A stretch of DNA of 64,000 bases from Lysobacteraceae bacterium. Its GTDB lineage: Bacteria > Pseudomonadota > Gammaproteobacteria > Nitrococcales > AK92. Below the pieces are notes generated by a model. It saw only the letters and a list, made by a program, of their open reading frames with translations. It was not told the origin of the DNA and did not search any database. Position 1 is the first letter of the stretch, and the number at the start of each line of letters is the position of its first letter. The position numbers and the translations under genes were made by a program. Below are positions 17,225 to 27,434 of the stretch, in pieces. The stretch spans positions 1-64,000 of the forward strand of contig JAAYIK010000002.1 of NCBI GenBank assembly GCA_012523465.1, given 5' to 3'.

Positions 17225-17259
17225 GACCGGCAGTCGACATGGCTGCCGGTCTCTTTATT
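17225..17259 (+). terminator. Intrinsic terminator after the lipoprotein gene
   Basis: GACCGGCAG and CTGCCGGTC form a perfect 9-bp stem with a 9-base loop, followed by TCTTTATT. Confidence 0.8.
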
Positions 17260-17348
17260 GAAAGCTTGCCGGGAACCGAGTGCGAGCGGACCGGTTGATG
17301 CCGCAGCGGCTCCGGGAGACGGTGCAGAATCCTCTACAGGCTCTCTCC

Positions 17349-17380
17349 CCCGCCGTGGCGGCGGTCGCCGCCACGGCGGG
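17349..17380 (-). terminator. Perfect 15-bp GC-rich hairpin just after rho, without a T-run
   Basis: Fifteen bases on each side (17349-17363 and 17366-17380) pair exactly around a 2-base loop, starting about 6 bases after the rho stop codon on the minus strand. The sequence that follows on that strand is GGGAGAGAG, not a T-run, so this may be a 3'-end stabilising structure or a boundary for Rho-dependent ends rather than a classical terminator. Confidence 0.45.
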
Positions 17381-17386
17381 CGCCGC

Positions 17387-18643
<1,257 letters not shown>

Positions 18644-18672
18644 GGTTGTAGTCATCAGGATGGGGGGTCAGC

Positions 18673-18696
18673 AGGCACGCCGAGTTCGGTGTGCCT
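18673..18696 (-). repeat. Hairpin in the rho leader
   Basis: AGGCACGCCG and CGGTGTGCCT, with a 4-base loop, pair over 10 positions (one mismatch when read on the rho strand, a G-T wobble on the other). It lies about 30 bases upstream of the rho start codon and could affect rho expression, which is autoregulated in other bacteria; that role here is inferred. Confidence 0.35.
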
Positions 18697-18816
18697 TTGC
18701 AACAGGGTCGTGATCAGATTTACCGCTAGTGACTGCTGAATGGTCGGGTGCCGGGACGGCCTTGCGAAAGCAGAAGCGGGAGCGGCTCTATTCTTGTGTG
18801 GCCGCTCGCCGGAATT

Positions 18817-19143
18817 TTAAAGGTTGCTGTCGATGAAAGCGGCCAGCTGCGACTTGGACATCGCGCCGACCTTGGTCGCCTCAACGCCGCCGTTCTTGAA
18901 CAGCATCAGCGTCGGAATGCCGCGGATGTTGTACTTCGGCGGGGTCTCCGGATTGTCGTCGATGTTCAGCTTGACGACCTTCAGCCTGCCCGCGTACTCC
19001 CGCGCCACCTCGTCCAGAATCGGGGCGATCATCTTGCACGGGCCGCACCACTCCGCCCAGAAGTCCACCAGAACCGGTTCAGAACTTTTCAGGACTTCGC
19101 TTTCGAATGTGTCGTCGGTGACGTGGACGATTTTGTCGGTCAC
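18817..19143 (-). CDS. trxA: Thioredoxin
   Basis: A 108-residue cytoplasmic thioredoxin, the general protein disulfide reductase. The fold signatures are complete: [20 protein letters not shown], the redox motif WCGPC, the cis-proline GIPTLMLF and a C-terminal [13 protein letters not shown]. The chosen start is GTG at 19143, which gives the usual short N-terminus ([10 protein letters not shown]); a longer ATG-initiated reading adds 43 residues unlike any thioredoxin. GGAG lies about 10 bases upstream. The trxA-rho order on one strand is common in gammaproteobacteria. Confidence 0.93.
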   Translation of the reverse strand: MTDKIVHVTDDTFESEVLKSSEPVLVDFWAEWCGPCKMIAPILDEVAREYAGRLKVVKLNIDDNPETPPKYNIRGIPTLMLFKNGGVEATKVGAMSKSQLAAFIDSNL

Positions 19144-19535
19144 GATGATAGGTCTCCGCAGGATCTGGAGCAAACTTGCTTGTTGACTCGTAGATGCGTT
19201 TGATTCGTCTTGAACGGAAGAGGGTACACGCAGGAAGGGCAGCTGGCGCGGCGCCAGGCGCAGCTTCAGCATAATCAGCGGCGGCGGACCATGCCATCAA
19301 CTCGATGCCCGCCTCGGATTTAGCAAAAGATTATCCCCATGCCTGCGTGGATGCAAGCACGAGCTTGGCACCGGCCGCCGCCACGCCCCGAGCCGGGCAA
19401 GACCGTCACCGAAACCGACTCATCTTGCAACTCTTCGCCCGACTTATTTAAGCTTGGCTGCAGACGCAATGCCGCCCATCTAGACCCTGTTGGTTGGCGT
19501 TGGCAGGCAAAGGCTCGCCGCAACTGGTTCTCCAC
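19144..19535. other. Divergent intergenic region between trxA and gspC
   Basis: About 390 bases without a convincing gene. It must contain the promoters of trxA and of the secretion operon. Two AT-richer patches (about 19317-19336 and 19441-19455) are candidate promoter areas, but I could not identify hexamers with confidence. If gspC starts at an upstream TTG (19494), the region is 42 bases shorter. Confidence 0.35.
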
Positions 19536-20432
19536 GTGACAGACCACCTTGCACGCCTTGTTCAACACCTGAACCCCAAGGCTTGGGACCGACTTGCCTA
19601 CCTGGTCAGCCTGCTGCTGGTGGTGTTGCTCGCGCACGCGCTGGCTCAGCTGACCTGGCTGCTGCTGCCCGCTCCCGAGCAGGGCCTGCCGCCGCCCCCG
19701 GCGCCGGGCGCAACGACTGCCCCCGGCCCGCAGCAGGTCTACCGCCAGATCGCGGCGCTGCACCTGTTCGGCCGCGCCGAATCGGCCACGCCCGCCATCG
19801 CGGCCGGCGGAGGCGGCGGCGCCCCCCTGGACGCGCCGGAAACCCAGCTCAATCTCACCCTGCGCGGCATCGTCTACAGCCCCCAGCCCGAGCTTGCCCG
19901 CGCCATTATCGCCACCTCCGGCCGTGCCGACGAAATCTACCGCCCCGGCGCCCAACTGCCCGGCGGCGCCAGGATCGAGCAAATCTATCCGGACCGGGTC
20001 ATCCTGCTGCGCAACGGCCGCTACGAAGCCCTGCGCCTGCCGGAGGAGAGCCAGGCCGCCCCGCAGCGCGCCGCCAGTGCCTCCCGCAGGCAACCGCGGC
20101 AGGCGCCGGCAGCCGACAATGACCTTGCGGCCATCCGCCAGCAAATCGTTGCCAATCCGCAAAACGTAGCCACTTATATACAAGGCGAGCCAGTCAACCG
20201 GGCCGGCGGCGGCATCGTCGGTTTCCGCGTGTTCGCCGGGCAGAACCGAGCCCTGTTCGAGCAATCCGATCTGCGCGAAGGAGACATCATCACCAACGTC
20301 AACGGCATCCAGCTGGATGGCCTGGACAAGGCGGCCGAGGCGCTGGCCCAGCTGTCCTCGGCCAACAGCGTGACCGTGACCGTGTTGCGTGATGGAGCGG
20401 AGCACACGCTGCAGATACAACTGCAGGACTGA
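19536..20432 (+). CDS. gspC: Type II secretion system protein C
   Basis: Inner-membrane protein that links the secretion platform to the secretin and helps choose substrates. From the GTG at 19536 it has 298 residues: a short cytoplasmic head, one membrane helix (RLAYLVSLLLVVLLAHALAQ), a Pro/Ala/Gly-rich linker, an HR domain (LNLTLRGIVYSPQPELARAI to YEALRL) and a C-terminal PDZ domain (VGFRVFAGQN, LREGDIITNVNGIQLDG). A TTG at 19494 is an alternative start; neither has a clear ribosome-binding site. It is the first gene of a 12-gene operon and leads directly into gspD. Confidence 0.88.
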   Translation: MTDHLARLVQHLNPKAWDRLAYLVSLLLVVLLAHALAQLTWLLLPAPEQGLPPPPAPGATTAPGPQQVYRQIAALHLFGRAESATPAIAAGGGGGAPLDAPETQLNLTLRGIVYSPQPELARAIIATSGRADEIYRPGAQLPGGARIEQIYPDRVILLRNGRYEALRLPEESQAAPQRAASASRRQPRQAPAADNDLAAIRQQIVANPQNVATYIQGEPVNRAGGGIVGFRVFAGQNRALFEQSDLREGDIITNVNGIQLDGLDKAAEALAQLSSANSVTVTVLRDGAEHTLQIQLQD

Positions 20433-20461
20433 GGATTCAAGAATAACCAAGGCAGGCCGTC

Positions 20462-22507
20462 ATGACCTCGACCAGCAATTTCGCGACTCGGCGGACTTGG
20501 AGCACGCTCGCAGCGGCTACCTTGCTCGCCATGGCCGCGCTCGTCCCCAATGCGCGGGCGCAGGCGCCGCAGCAGCAGGCGGTGCAGACGGCGGACGACG
20601 AGCAGCAGATCACGCTGAATTTCAAGGACATGGACATCGGCGCTCTGATCCGGGCGGTGGCCGAGGTGACCGGCAAGAACTTCATCGTCGACCCCCGCGT
20701 CAAGGCCCGGGTGACGGTGATATCGCAAAAGCCCCTGCCCGCCGATGAGCTGTACAAGGTATTCCTCTCCGTGCTGCAGGTGCACGGCTTCAGTGCGGTG
20801 GAAAGCGGCGACGTGATCAAGATCGTGCCGGAGATCACCGCCAAGCAGATGGCGGTGCCGACCATCGCCCAGGATGCGGCCGGCCCGGGCGACGAGATGG
20901 TGACCAGCGTCATCGCGGTGCGCAACGTCTCCGCCGCGCAGCTGGTGCCCATCCTCCGCCCGCTGGTGCCCCAGCAGGGCCACCTGGCGGCCTACCCGGC
21001 CAGCAACGCGCTGATCATCTCCGACCGCGCTTCCAACGTGCGCCGCCTGACCGAGATCGTGGCCCGGGTCGACCAGGCCGGCGACGACGAGATCGAAGTC
21101 ATCCCGCTGCAGCATGCCTCGGTGGCCGAGCTGGTGCGGCTGGTGAGCGCGCTGCGCCAGGGCGTCGATCCCAACCTCGGCCCCGGCGCGCAGATTAACA
21201 TCGCCGCCGACGAGCGTACCAACAGCCTGCTGCTGAGCGGCGACAAGTCCGAGCGGCTGCGCATCCGCGCCCTGGTGGCCCACCTGGATACGCCGGTCGA
21301 GTCGGGCGGCGAGACCCAGGTGGTCTATCTGCGCTACGCCAAGGCCGCCGACCTGGTGCCGGTGCTGACCGGAATCAGCGAAAAGCTGCAGGAGGCCGAG
21401 GCGCAGCAGGGAGGGGGCCAGGGCGCGGCCGCCGGCACCGGCGGCCGTACCGACATCAGCATCGAGGCGCACGAAGCCACCAACGCCCTGGTGATCACCG
21501 CCTCGCCCAACGTGCAGCGCTCGCTGCTGTCGGTGATCCGCCAGCTCGACATCCGCCGCGCCCAGGTGCTGGTGGAGGCGGCCATCGCGGAAATCTCCGA
21601 CAGCCAGGGCCGCAGCTTCGGAGTCGAGGCGGTGGGGCTCGACCCCAGCGGCGATTCGCCGGCCTTCAGCAGCCTGTTCGGCACCTTGCCCGGCGCGGTG
21701 CGCGATCTGCTCGGCATTTCCAATTCGGGCGAGGCCTTCTTCAATCCGGCCGGCCTCGGCTCGGGCGTGACGGTGGCGCTGGGCGACCTGAGCCATCGCT
21801 ACAAGTTCGGCATCCTGCTGCGGGCTCTGGCCAGCAGCACCCAGGCCAACCTGCTCTCCACGCCGTCGCTGCTGACCCTGGACAACCACGAGGCCGAAAT
21901 CCGGGTGGCCCGCAATGTCCCCTTCGTCACCGGCCAGTACACCAACCAGGGCCAGAACATCACCAACCCGTTCCAGACCATCACTCGCGAAGACGTCGGC
22001 CTGATCCTCAAGATCAAGCCGCAGATCAACGAAGGCAACAGTGTGATGCTGGAGATCTCGCAGGAGGTCTCCAGCCTGGAATCAGCCACCACGGTGCAAG
22101 CTTCGGACCTGATCACCAACAAGCGCTCCATCACCACCAGCGTCCTGGTGGAGGACGGCCAGCTGGTAGCGCTGGGCGGCTTGATCGACGAGACGGTCAA
22201 GCAGTCGGAGCAGAAGGTGCCGCTGCTAGGGGACATTCCGCTGCTGGGGAATCTGTTCAAGGCGCGCACCTCGTCCAAGGAGCAGCGCAACCTGATGCTG
22301 TTCCTGCAGCCGACCATCCTGCGCGACGAGGCCACCGCCAGCGCCTACTCGAGCCGCAAGTACAGCTTCATGCGCGCCCGGCAGCTGGAACAAAACCAGC
22401 GGGGAATCGCTCTAATGCCTGGCGAGAGCGTGCCGGTCCTCCCCGAGCGACCGCGCCCGCACATTCCGGCGCCCTTCGCGCCGACTGCATCGGGGGTCAT
22501 CCGGTGA
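20462..22507 (+). CDS. gspD: Type II secretion system secretin GspD
   Basis: Outer-membrane multimeric channel of the type II secretion system, 681 residues. A signal peptide is cleaved near the NARAQA sequence. N0 ([23 protein letters not shown]) and N1-N3 domains (repeats with [20 protein letters not shown] and [11 protein letters not shown]) precede the secretin core ([54 protein letters not shown]). A Gly/Gln-rich insert lies in N3. The final 60 residues form a hydrophilic tail that could be the S-domain for a pilotin; no pilotin gene is seen here. It overlaps gspE by 4 bp (GTGA). Confidence 0.96.
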   Translation: MTSTSNFATRRTWSTLAAATLLAMAALVPNARAQAPQQQAVQTADDEQQITLNFKDMDIGALIRAVAEVTGKNFIVDPRVKARVTVISQKPLPADELYKVFLSVLQVHGFSAVESGDVIKIVPEITAKQMAVPTIAQDAAGPGDEMVTSVIAVRNVSAAQLVPILRPLVPQQGHLAAYPASNALIISDRASNVRRLTEIVARVDQAGDDEIEVIPLQHASVAELVRLVSALRQGVDPNLGPGAQINIAADERTNSLLLSGDKSERLRIRALVAHLDTPVESGGETQVVYLRYAKAADLVPVLTGISEKLQEAEAQQGGGQGAAAGTGGRTDISIEAHEATNALVITASPNVQRSLLSVIRQLDIRRAQVLVEAAIAEISDSQGRSFGVEAVGLDPSGDSPAFSSLFGTLPGAVRDLLGISNSGEAFFNPAGLGSGVTVALGDLSHRYKFGILLRALASSTQANLLSTPSLLTLDNHEAEIRVARNVPFVTGQYTNQGQNITNPFQTITREDVGLILKIKPQINEGNSVMLEISQEVSSLESATTVQASDLITNKRSITTSVLVEDGQLVALGGLIDETVKQSEQKVPLLGDIPLLGNLFKARTSSKEQRNLMLFLQPTILRDEATASAYSSRKYSFMRARQLEQNQRGIALMPGESVPVLPERPRPHIPAPFAPTASGVIR

Positions 22508-24021
22508 GCAGCATCGACCCATTGCTCGAGCACGACGCCCGCGACCAAGAGACCGGCGCGCGGCCGTCCTTCGGCTTCGCCCGCCGCCACGGCCTGCTGG
22601 TCCAGGACATCGCCGCCGACCACGCCAGGGTGGTTTGCCGCCGCGGCGTGCGTCCGGCGAGCCTGGCCGAGCTGCGCCGCAGCCTGAAGCGCCCATTGCG
22701 GCTAGAGACCGTCGACGAGGAGACCTTCGAGCGGCTGCTGCAGCAGGCCTATGAGGCCAGCGGCGACGCCATGCAGATGATCGACGACCTCGGCGAGGGC
22801 CTCGATCTGGCCGAGCTGGAGCTGCCGGAGCCGGAGGACCTGCTCGAGAGCCAGGACGATGCCCCCATCATCCGGCTCATCAATGTCCTGCTGACCGAGG
22901 CGATCAAGCAGAACGCCTCCGATATCCACATCGAGCCGTTCGAGAACCGCATGCTGGTGCGCTTCCGCGTCGACGGCGTGCTGCGCGAGGTGCTGCAGCC
23001 GCCGCGCGCCATGGCCCCGCTGCTGGTCTCGCGCATCAAGGTCATGGCCAAGCTGGACATCGCCGAGAAGCGCCTGCCGCAGGACGGCCGCATCTCGCTG
23101 CGCATCGCCGGCCGCGCGGTCGACGTGCGCGTCTCTACCCTGCCCTCGGGGCACGGCGAGCGAGTGGTCATGCGACTGCTGGACAAGCAGGCCGGCCGGC
23201 TGGACCTGGAGCAGCTGGGCATGCCGGCACAGCTGCGCCAGTACGTCGACGAGCTGATTCACCGCCCGCACGGCATCATCCTGGTCACCGGCCCGACCGG
23301 CTCCGGCAAGACCACCACGCTGTACGCGGCGCTCTCGCGGCTCAACAACGCCACCCGCAGCATCCTCACGGTCGAGGACCCCATTGAGTACTACATCGAC
23401 GGCATCGGCCAAACCCAGGTCAACCCCAAGGTGGACATGAGCTTCGCCCGCGGCCTGCGCGCCATCCTGCGCCAGGACCCGGACGTGGTGATGGTGGGCG
23501 AGATCCGCGACCTGGAGACCGCCGAGATCGCCGTGCAGGCGTCGCTGACCGGGCACCTGGTGCTGTCCACCCTGCACACCAACACCGCGGTCGGCGCCGT
23601 CACCCGGCTGCGCGACATGGGCGTGGAGCCGTTCCTGCTCTCCTCCAGCCTGATCGGCGTGCTGGCGCAGCGTCTGGTGCGGCTGCTCTGCCCGCACTGC
23701 AAGCAGCCCCAGCAGGCCAGCCCCAGCGACTGCCGGCTGCTGGGCGTCGATCCGGCCGAGCCGCCGGTCATCTACGGCCCGCGCGGCTGCGAGCGCTGCC
23801 GGCAGACCGGCTACATCGGCCGCGGCGGCATCTTCGAGCTGGTGCTGGTGGACGAGCGCATGCGCGCCATGATCCACGACGGCGCCTCCGAGCAAGCGCT
23901 GGAGGCCCAGGCTCGCCTGAAGACCCCCAGCCTGCGGCAGGACGGCATGCAGCGGGTGCTGGCCGGGCAAACCTCCCTGGAAGAAGTGCTGCGGGTAAGC
24001 AGCGAAGACGCCCAGAGCTAG
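22504..24021 (+). CDS. gspE: Type II secretion ATPase GspE
   Basis: Cytoplasmic hexameric ATPase that drives pseudopilus assembly, 505 residues, GTG start overlapping the gspD stop. An N-terminal GspL-binding region is followed by the N2 domain ([21 protein letters not shown]) and the ATPase core. Walker A is GPTGSGKT with K269. The Asp box is [11 protein letters not shown], Walker B is [12 protein letters not shown] and the His box is STLHTN. A zinc module with C396, C399, C429 and C432 is intact. All catalytic features are present. Confidence 0.97.
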   Translation: MSSIDPLLEHDARDQETGARPSFGFARRHGLLVQDIAADHARVVCRRGVRPASLAELRRSLKRPLRLETVDEETFERLLQQAYEASGDAMQMIDDLGEGLDLAELELPEPEDLLESQDDAPIIRLINVLLTEAIKQNASDIHIEPFENRMLVRFRVDGVLREVLQPPRAMAPLLVSRIKVMAKLDIAEKRLPQDGRISLRIAGRAVDVRVSTLPSGHGERVVMRLLDKQAGRLDLEQLGMPAQLRQYVDELIHRPHGIILVTGPTGSGKTTTLYAALSRLNNATRSILTVEDPIEYYIDGIGQTQVNPKVDMSFARGLRAILRQDPDVVMVGEIRDLETAEIAVQASLTGHLVLSTLHTNTAVGAVTRLRDMGVEPFLLSSSLIGVLAQRLVRLLCPHCKQPQQASPSDCRLLGVDPAEPPVIYGPRGCERCRQTGYIGRGGIFELVLVDERMRAMIHDGASEQALEAQARLKTPSLRQDGMQRVLAGQTSLEEVLRVSSEDAQS

Positions 24022-24132
24022 CGGCAGCCTTGCGAACCGCGGCCCTACCGGGCAAGACTCCCGGGCAGGAGCGCGGCGTCTTATCCAGGCCTTGAAGCAA
24101 ACATCGCCATGACTTGGGAAACGTAGGATCCG

Positions 24133-25347
24133 ATGGGCGCTTTCGAATATCAGGCACTGGACAGCACCGGCAAGCGGCGGCGCGGGGTGCTGGAAGGCGA
24201 TACCGCCCGCCAGGTGCGGCAGAAGCTGCGCGAGCAGGGCTGGATTCCGCTGGATGTGGCCGAGATCGCCCGCCAGGAACCCTCGCGGCAGCGCCTGTTC
24301 GCGCTGGGCGGCGGCGCCAGCGCGCAGGAGGTCGCCCTCATCACCCGCCAGCTGGCCACGCTGGTCGGCTCCGGCCTGCCGCTGGAGGAAGCGCTGCAGG
24401 CGGTAGCCCAGCAGGCCGAGAAGCCGCGCCTGCGGCGCATGATGACGGCCGTGCGCTCCAAGGTGATGGAAGGCCACTCGCTGGCCGATGGTCTGGCCGC
24501 CTTCCCCCGCGTGTTCTCGGAGATGTACCGCGCCACGGTTGCCGCCGGCGAGCAGACCGGCCATTTGGACCTGGTGCTGGAGCGCCTGGCCGATTACACC
24601 GAAAGCCGCCAGCACATGCGGCAGAAGGTGCAGCTGGCGTTGTTCTATCCGATTGGGCTCGTGATCGTGGCGGTCAGCGTGGTCGTGCTGCTGCTGACCT
24701 ATGTGGTCCCCAAGGTGGTGGAAGTGTTCAGCGACGTGGGCCAGGAGCTGCCGGGGCTAACCCGGGCCATGATCGCCCTGAGCGAGTTCCTGCAGCACCA
24801 CGGCATCCTGCTGCTGCTGGCGCTGGCCGGGCTGGCGCTGGCGTTCAGCTACGCGCTGCGCCGCCCAGGCTTCCGCCGCCGGGTGCATGCCCTCATCCTG
24901 CGCCTGCCGCTGGTCGGCAAGCTCAACCGCGGCATCAACGCCGGCCGCTTCGCCCGCACCTTCGCCATCCTGACCGGCAGCGGCGTGCCGGTTCTGGACG
25001 CCTTGCGCATCGCCTCCCAGGTCATCTCCAACCTGCCCATGCGGGAAGCGGTCCAGGAGGCCGCCTCCCGGGTGCGCGAGGGCACCAGCATCAGCCGCGC
25101 CCTGGAGCGCAGCGGGCAATTCCCACCCATGCTGCTGCACCTGATCGGCAGCGGCGAGCTGAGCGGCCAGCTGGAGCAGATGCTGGAGCGGGCAGCCATC
25201 AACCAGGAGCGCGAGACCGAGGCCACCATCGCTTCCTTGCTGGCGGTATTCGAGCCGCTGCTGATCCTGGTGATGGGCGGCATGGTGCTCACCATCGTGC
25301 TGGCCATACTGATGCCGATCTTCCAGCTGAATCAGCTGGTCGGGTAG
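24133..25347 (+). CDS. gspF: Type II secretion platform protein GspF
   Basis: Polytopic inner-membrane platform protein of 404 residues. It has two repeated cytoplasmic GspF domains (about 70-195 with EVALITRQLATLVGSGLPLEEAL, and about 275-395 with RFARTFAILTGSGVPVLDAL) and three membrane helices near residues 170-200, 215-245 and 370-400. A 111-bp gap separates it from gspE, larger than the other junctions of the operon; I see no promoter or terminator in it. Confidence 0.96.
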   Translation: MGAFEYQALDSTGKRRRGVLEGDTARQVRQKLREQGWIPLDVAEIARQEPSRQRLFALGGGASAQEVALITRQLATLVGSGLPLEEALQAVAQQAEKPRLRRMMTAVRSKVMEGHSLADGLAAFPRVFSEMYRATVAAGEQTGHLDLVLERLADYTESRQHMRQKVQLALFYPIGLVIVAVSVVVLLLTYVVPKVVEVFSDVGQELPGLTRAMIALSEFLQHHGILLLLALAGLALAFSYALRRPGFRRRVHALILRLPLVGKLNRGINAGRFARTFAILTGSGVPVLDALRIASQVISNLPMREAVQEAASRVREGTSISRALERSGQFPPMLLHLIGSGELSGQLEQMLERAAINQERETEATIASLLAVFEPLLILVMGGMVLTIVLAILMPIFQLNQLVG

Positions 25348-25407
25348 GCGCGCGCCGGCACTCTGCAGCAGAGACTCAATCTGATACAGTTCTCAAAAAT
25401 GAAGATC

Positions 25408-25425
25408 CGGCGGCACTTGCCGCCG
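25408..25425 (+). repeat. Intercistronic hairpin between gspF and gspG
   Basis: CGGCGGC, loop ACTT and GCCGCCG form a perfect 7-bp stem about 47 bases before the gspG start. No T-run follows. It may set the stability or relative level of the major pseudopilin mRNA; that role is inferred. Confidence 0.35.
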
Positions 25426-25471
25426 CGCGCACTGTCGCAACAGACATCGAGGTTTGGAGAGAGATCCAACA

Positions 25472-25918
25472 ATGCTTAGACGCCATCCCGTCCGCCGGCA
25501 GGCGGGCTTCACCCTGATTGAGATCATGGTGGTGGTGGTCATCCTGGCCATCCTCGGCACCTTCGCCATCACCAACATCATCGACAATCCCGACAAGGCG
25601 CGGGTGACCAAGGCCCAGCACGACATCCGCACCCTCGAGAGCGCCCTGGAGATGTACAAGCTGGACAACTTCCACTACCCCAGCACCGCGCAGGGCCTGC
25701 GGGCGCTGGTGGAACGGCCCAGCGGCAGCCCTGAGCCGCGCAACTGGAAGCCCGGCGGCTACATGAAGAGCATCCCCAAGGATCCCTGGGGCAATGATTA
25801 CATCTACATCGGCCCCGAGGACGGCAACGGCCGCATCCAGATCATCTCTCTGGGGGCCGACGGCCGGCCCGGCGGCGATGGACTCAACGCCGATATCAGC
25901 AACCTGACCCTGCCGTAA
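25472..25918 (+). CDS. gspG: Major pseudopilin GspG
   Basis: Main subunit of the type II secretion pseudopilus, 148 residues before processing. A short basic leader (MLRRHPVRRQAG) is followed by the prepilin peptidase site G-FTLIE and a hydrophobic helix (IMVVVVILAILGTFAITNI). The C-terminal domain has the GspG signatures YKLDNFHYPSTAQGLRALV, GYMKSIPKDPWGNDY and the calcium-loop-like SLGADGRPGGDG. The ATG at 25472 is preceded by GGAGAGAG. No prepilin peptidase gene is in the window, so it must be encoded elsewhere. Confidence 0.96.
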   Translation: MLRRHPVRRQAGFTLIEIMVVVVILAILGTFAITNIIDNPDKARVTKAQHDIRTLESALEMYKLDNFHYPSTAQGLRALVERPSGSPEPRNWKPGGYMKSIPKDPWGNDYIYIGPEDGNGRIQIISLGADGRPGGDGLNADISNLTLP

Positions 25919-25920
25919 GT

Positions 25921-26430
25921 GTGCACCGCCCCTCCCGCGGCTTCACCCTGATCGAGGTGCTGGTGGTGCTGATGATCATCGGCGTGATCGTCAGCCTTGC
26001 CGCCCTCTCCTTCGGCGACAACCGGGCCGAGGAGCTGCAGCGGGAAGCGCGCCGGCTGCAGGCGGTGCTGACCTTGGCGGCTGAGGAGGCTATCGTCAAG
26101 AGCCGCGAGCTGGGGGTGCGCTTCGACGCCGACGGCTACCGCTTTTTCATCCTCGACGACAACATGGCCTGGCTGTTGCTGGAGCACGAGCGCGAGTTCG
26201 CGCCCCGGCAGCTGCCGCCGCCGCTGGAGCTGACCCTGCTGACCGATGCCCGGGTAGTACGCGCCGGCAGCCTCGGCGGCGACGCCAAGGACACGCCGCA
26301 CGCCTATTTCTTCGCCACCGGCGAGCTGTACCCGGCCTTCGAGCTAATCCTGCGACACCCCGACCTGGAGCGGGCCTACCGCCTGGAGGCGCGCATCGAT
26401 GGCACGATCGAGCTGCACACGGAAGAGTAG
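25921..26430 (+). CDS. gspH: Minor pseudopilin GspH
   Basis: Minor pseudopilin of 169 residues, GTG start two bases after the gspG stop. It has a very short leader (MHRPSRG), the cleavage site G-FTLIE and the hydrophobic helix LVVLMIIGVIVSLAAL. The next segment, REARRLQAVLTLAAEEAI, is typical of GspH. The C-terminal part is variable. The 3' end overlaps gspI by about 32 bp. Confidence 0.93.
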   Translation: MHRPSRGFTLIEVLVVLMIIGVIVSLAALSFGDNRAEELQREARRLQAVLTLAAEEAIVKSRELGVRFDADGYRFFILDDNMAWLLLEHEREFAPRQLPPPLELTLLTDARVVRAGSLGGDAKDTPHAYFFATGELYPAFELILRHPDLERAYRLEARIDGTIELHTEE

Positions 26431-26836
26431 CGGCTTCACCCTGCTGGAGGTCATGGTGGCCCTAGCGGTGCTGGCCATCGCCCTGGCAGCGGTGGTCGAC
26501 AAAACCGTCGAACGCGGAGTCAACATCACCCATCTGCGCGACCGCACCCTGGCGCACTGGGTGGCGGAGAACCGGCTGGCCGAAATGCGGGCCATGAACG
26601 AATGGCGCGAAGGCAAGCAGACCGGACGCAGCGAGCTGGCCGGCCGCACCTGGTACTGGGAAGTGGAAACCCTGCCGACACCGGCCCGGCGGCTGCGGCG
26701 GGTGGTGATCCGGGTGGCCGCCGACGAGGATCGCGCCAATCCCATCAGCACCCTCAACGGCTTCCTGCTCGACCCAGCCGTGCGCCAGCCGTTCGTGCCC
26801 ATCCAGCCCGACGACGGCGAGGAGGAGCAGCAATGA
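26399..26836 (+). CDS. gspI: Minor pseudopilin GspI
   Basis: Minor pseudopilin of 145 residues and part of the GspI-J-K tip complex. Leader MARSSCTRKSSG, cleavage before FTLLEVMVALAVLAIALAA, then the GspI-type segment LRDRTLAHWVAENRLAEMR. It overlaps gspH at its 5' end and gspJ by an ATGA junction at its 3' end, suggesting translational coupling. Confidence 0.93.
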   Translation: MARSSCTRKSSGFTLLEVMVALAVLAIALAAVVDKTVERGVNITHLRDRTLAHWVAENRLAEMRAMNEWREGKQTGRSELAGRTWYWEVETLPTPARRLRRVVIRVAADEDRANPISTLNGFLLDPAVRQPFVPIQPDDGEEEQQ

Positions 26837-27432
26837 GAGCCCGCCACGACGGCTTCACCCTGCTGGAGCTGCTGGTCGCGCTGTCCATCTTCGCCCTCGT
26901 CTCGGTCATCGTCTTCACCGGCCTGCAAGCCAGCTTCGCCAGCCGCGACCGCACCGACCTGCATGCCGACCGCCTGATCGAGCTGCAGCGGGCCTTCAAT
27001 ATATTGCGCCAGGACCTGGAGCAGGCGGTGCCGCGGGCGGTGCGCGACCAGATGGGCGATTTCGATCCCAAGAACGCCTTCCAGCAGACCCTGGACGGTA
27101 TCGCCTTCACCCGCGCTGGCCGCAGCAATCCGCTGGGTCTGGAGCGCAGCAGCCTGGAGCGGCTGGGCTACGGCCTGCGGGAAGACACCCTGGTGCGCAG
27201 CCGCTGGCTGGCGCTGGACCAGCCGTCCGACCCGCTGATCGAGGAGCTGCCGCTGCTCCAGGGTGTGCTCTCCCTGAGCTTCCGCTTCCTTGGGACGGAC
27301 AAGCAGTGGGTGGACCAGTGGCCGCCGCCGAATTCGGTCTCCCCCGACGCCGAGCTGCCGCACGCCGTCGACGTCATCCTCGAGCTGGAGGATCTCGGCG
27401 TCATCAACCGCATCATCGTGTTGCCCTATTGA
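26833..27432 (+). CDS. gspJ: Minor pseudopilin GspJ
   Basis: Minor pseudopilin of 199 residues in the pseudopilus tip complex. Leader MRARHDG, cleavage before FTLLELLVALSIFALVSVIV, then the GspJ pattern RLIELQRAFNILRQDLEQAVPRAVRD and a C-terminal beta-rich domain. It starts within the gspI stop (ATGA) and ends 2 bases before gspK. Confidence 0.93.
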   Translation: MRARHDGFTLLELLVALSIFALVSVIVFTGLQASFASRDRTDLHADRLIELQRAFNILRQDLEQAVPRAVRDQMGDFDPKNAFQQTLDGIAFTRAGRSNPLGLERSSLERLGYGLREDTLVRSRWLALDQPSDPLIEELPLLQGVLSLSFRFLGTDKQWVDQWPPPNSVSPDAELPHAVDVILELEDLGVINRIIVLPY

Positions 27433-27434
27433 CC

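Noticed and set aside
22702-24615. Open frame of about 640 codons on the minus strand across gspE and gspF
   Set aside because: The codons of gspE and gspF fully explain the sequence; the antisense product has no recognisable motif.
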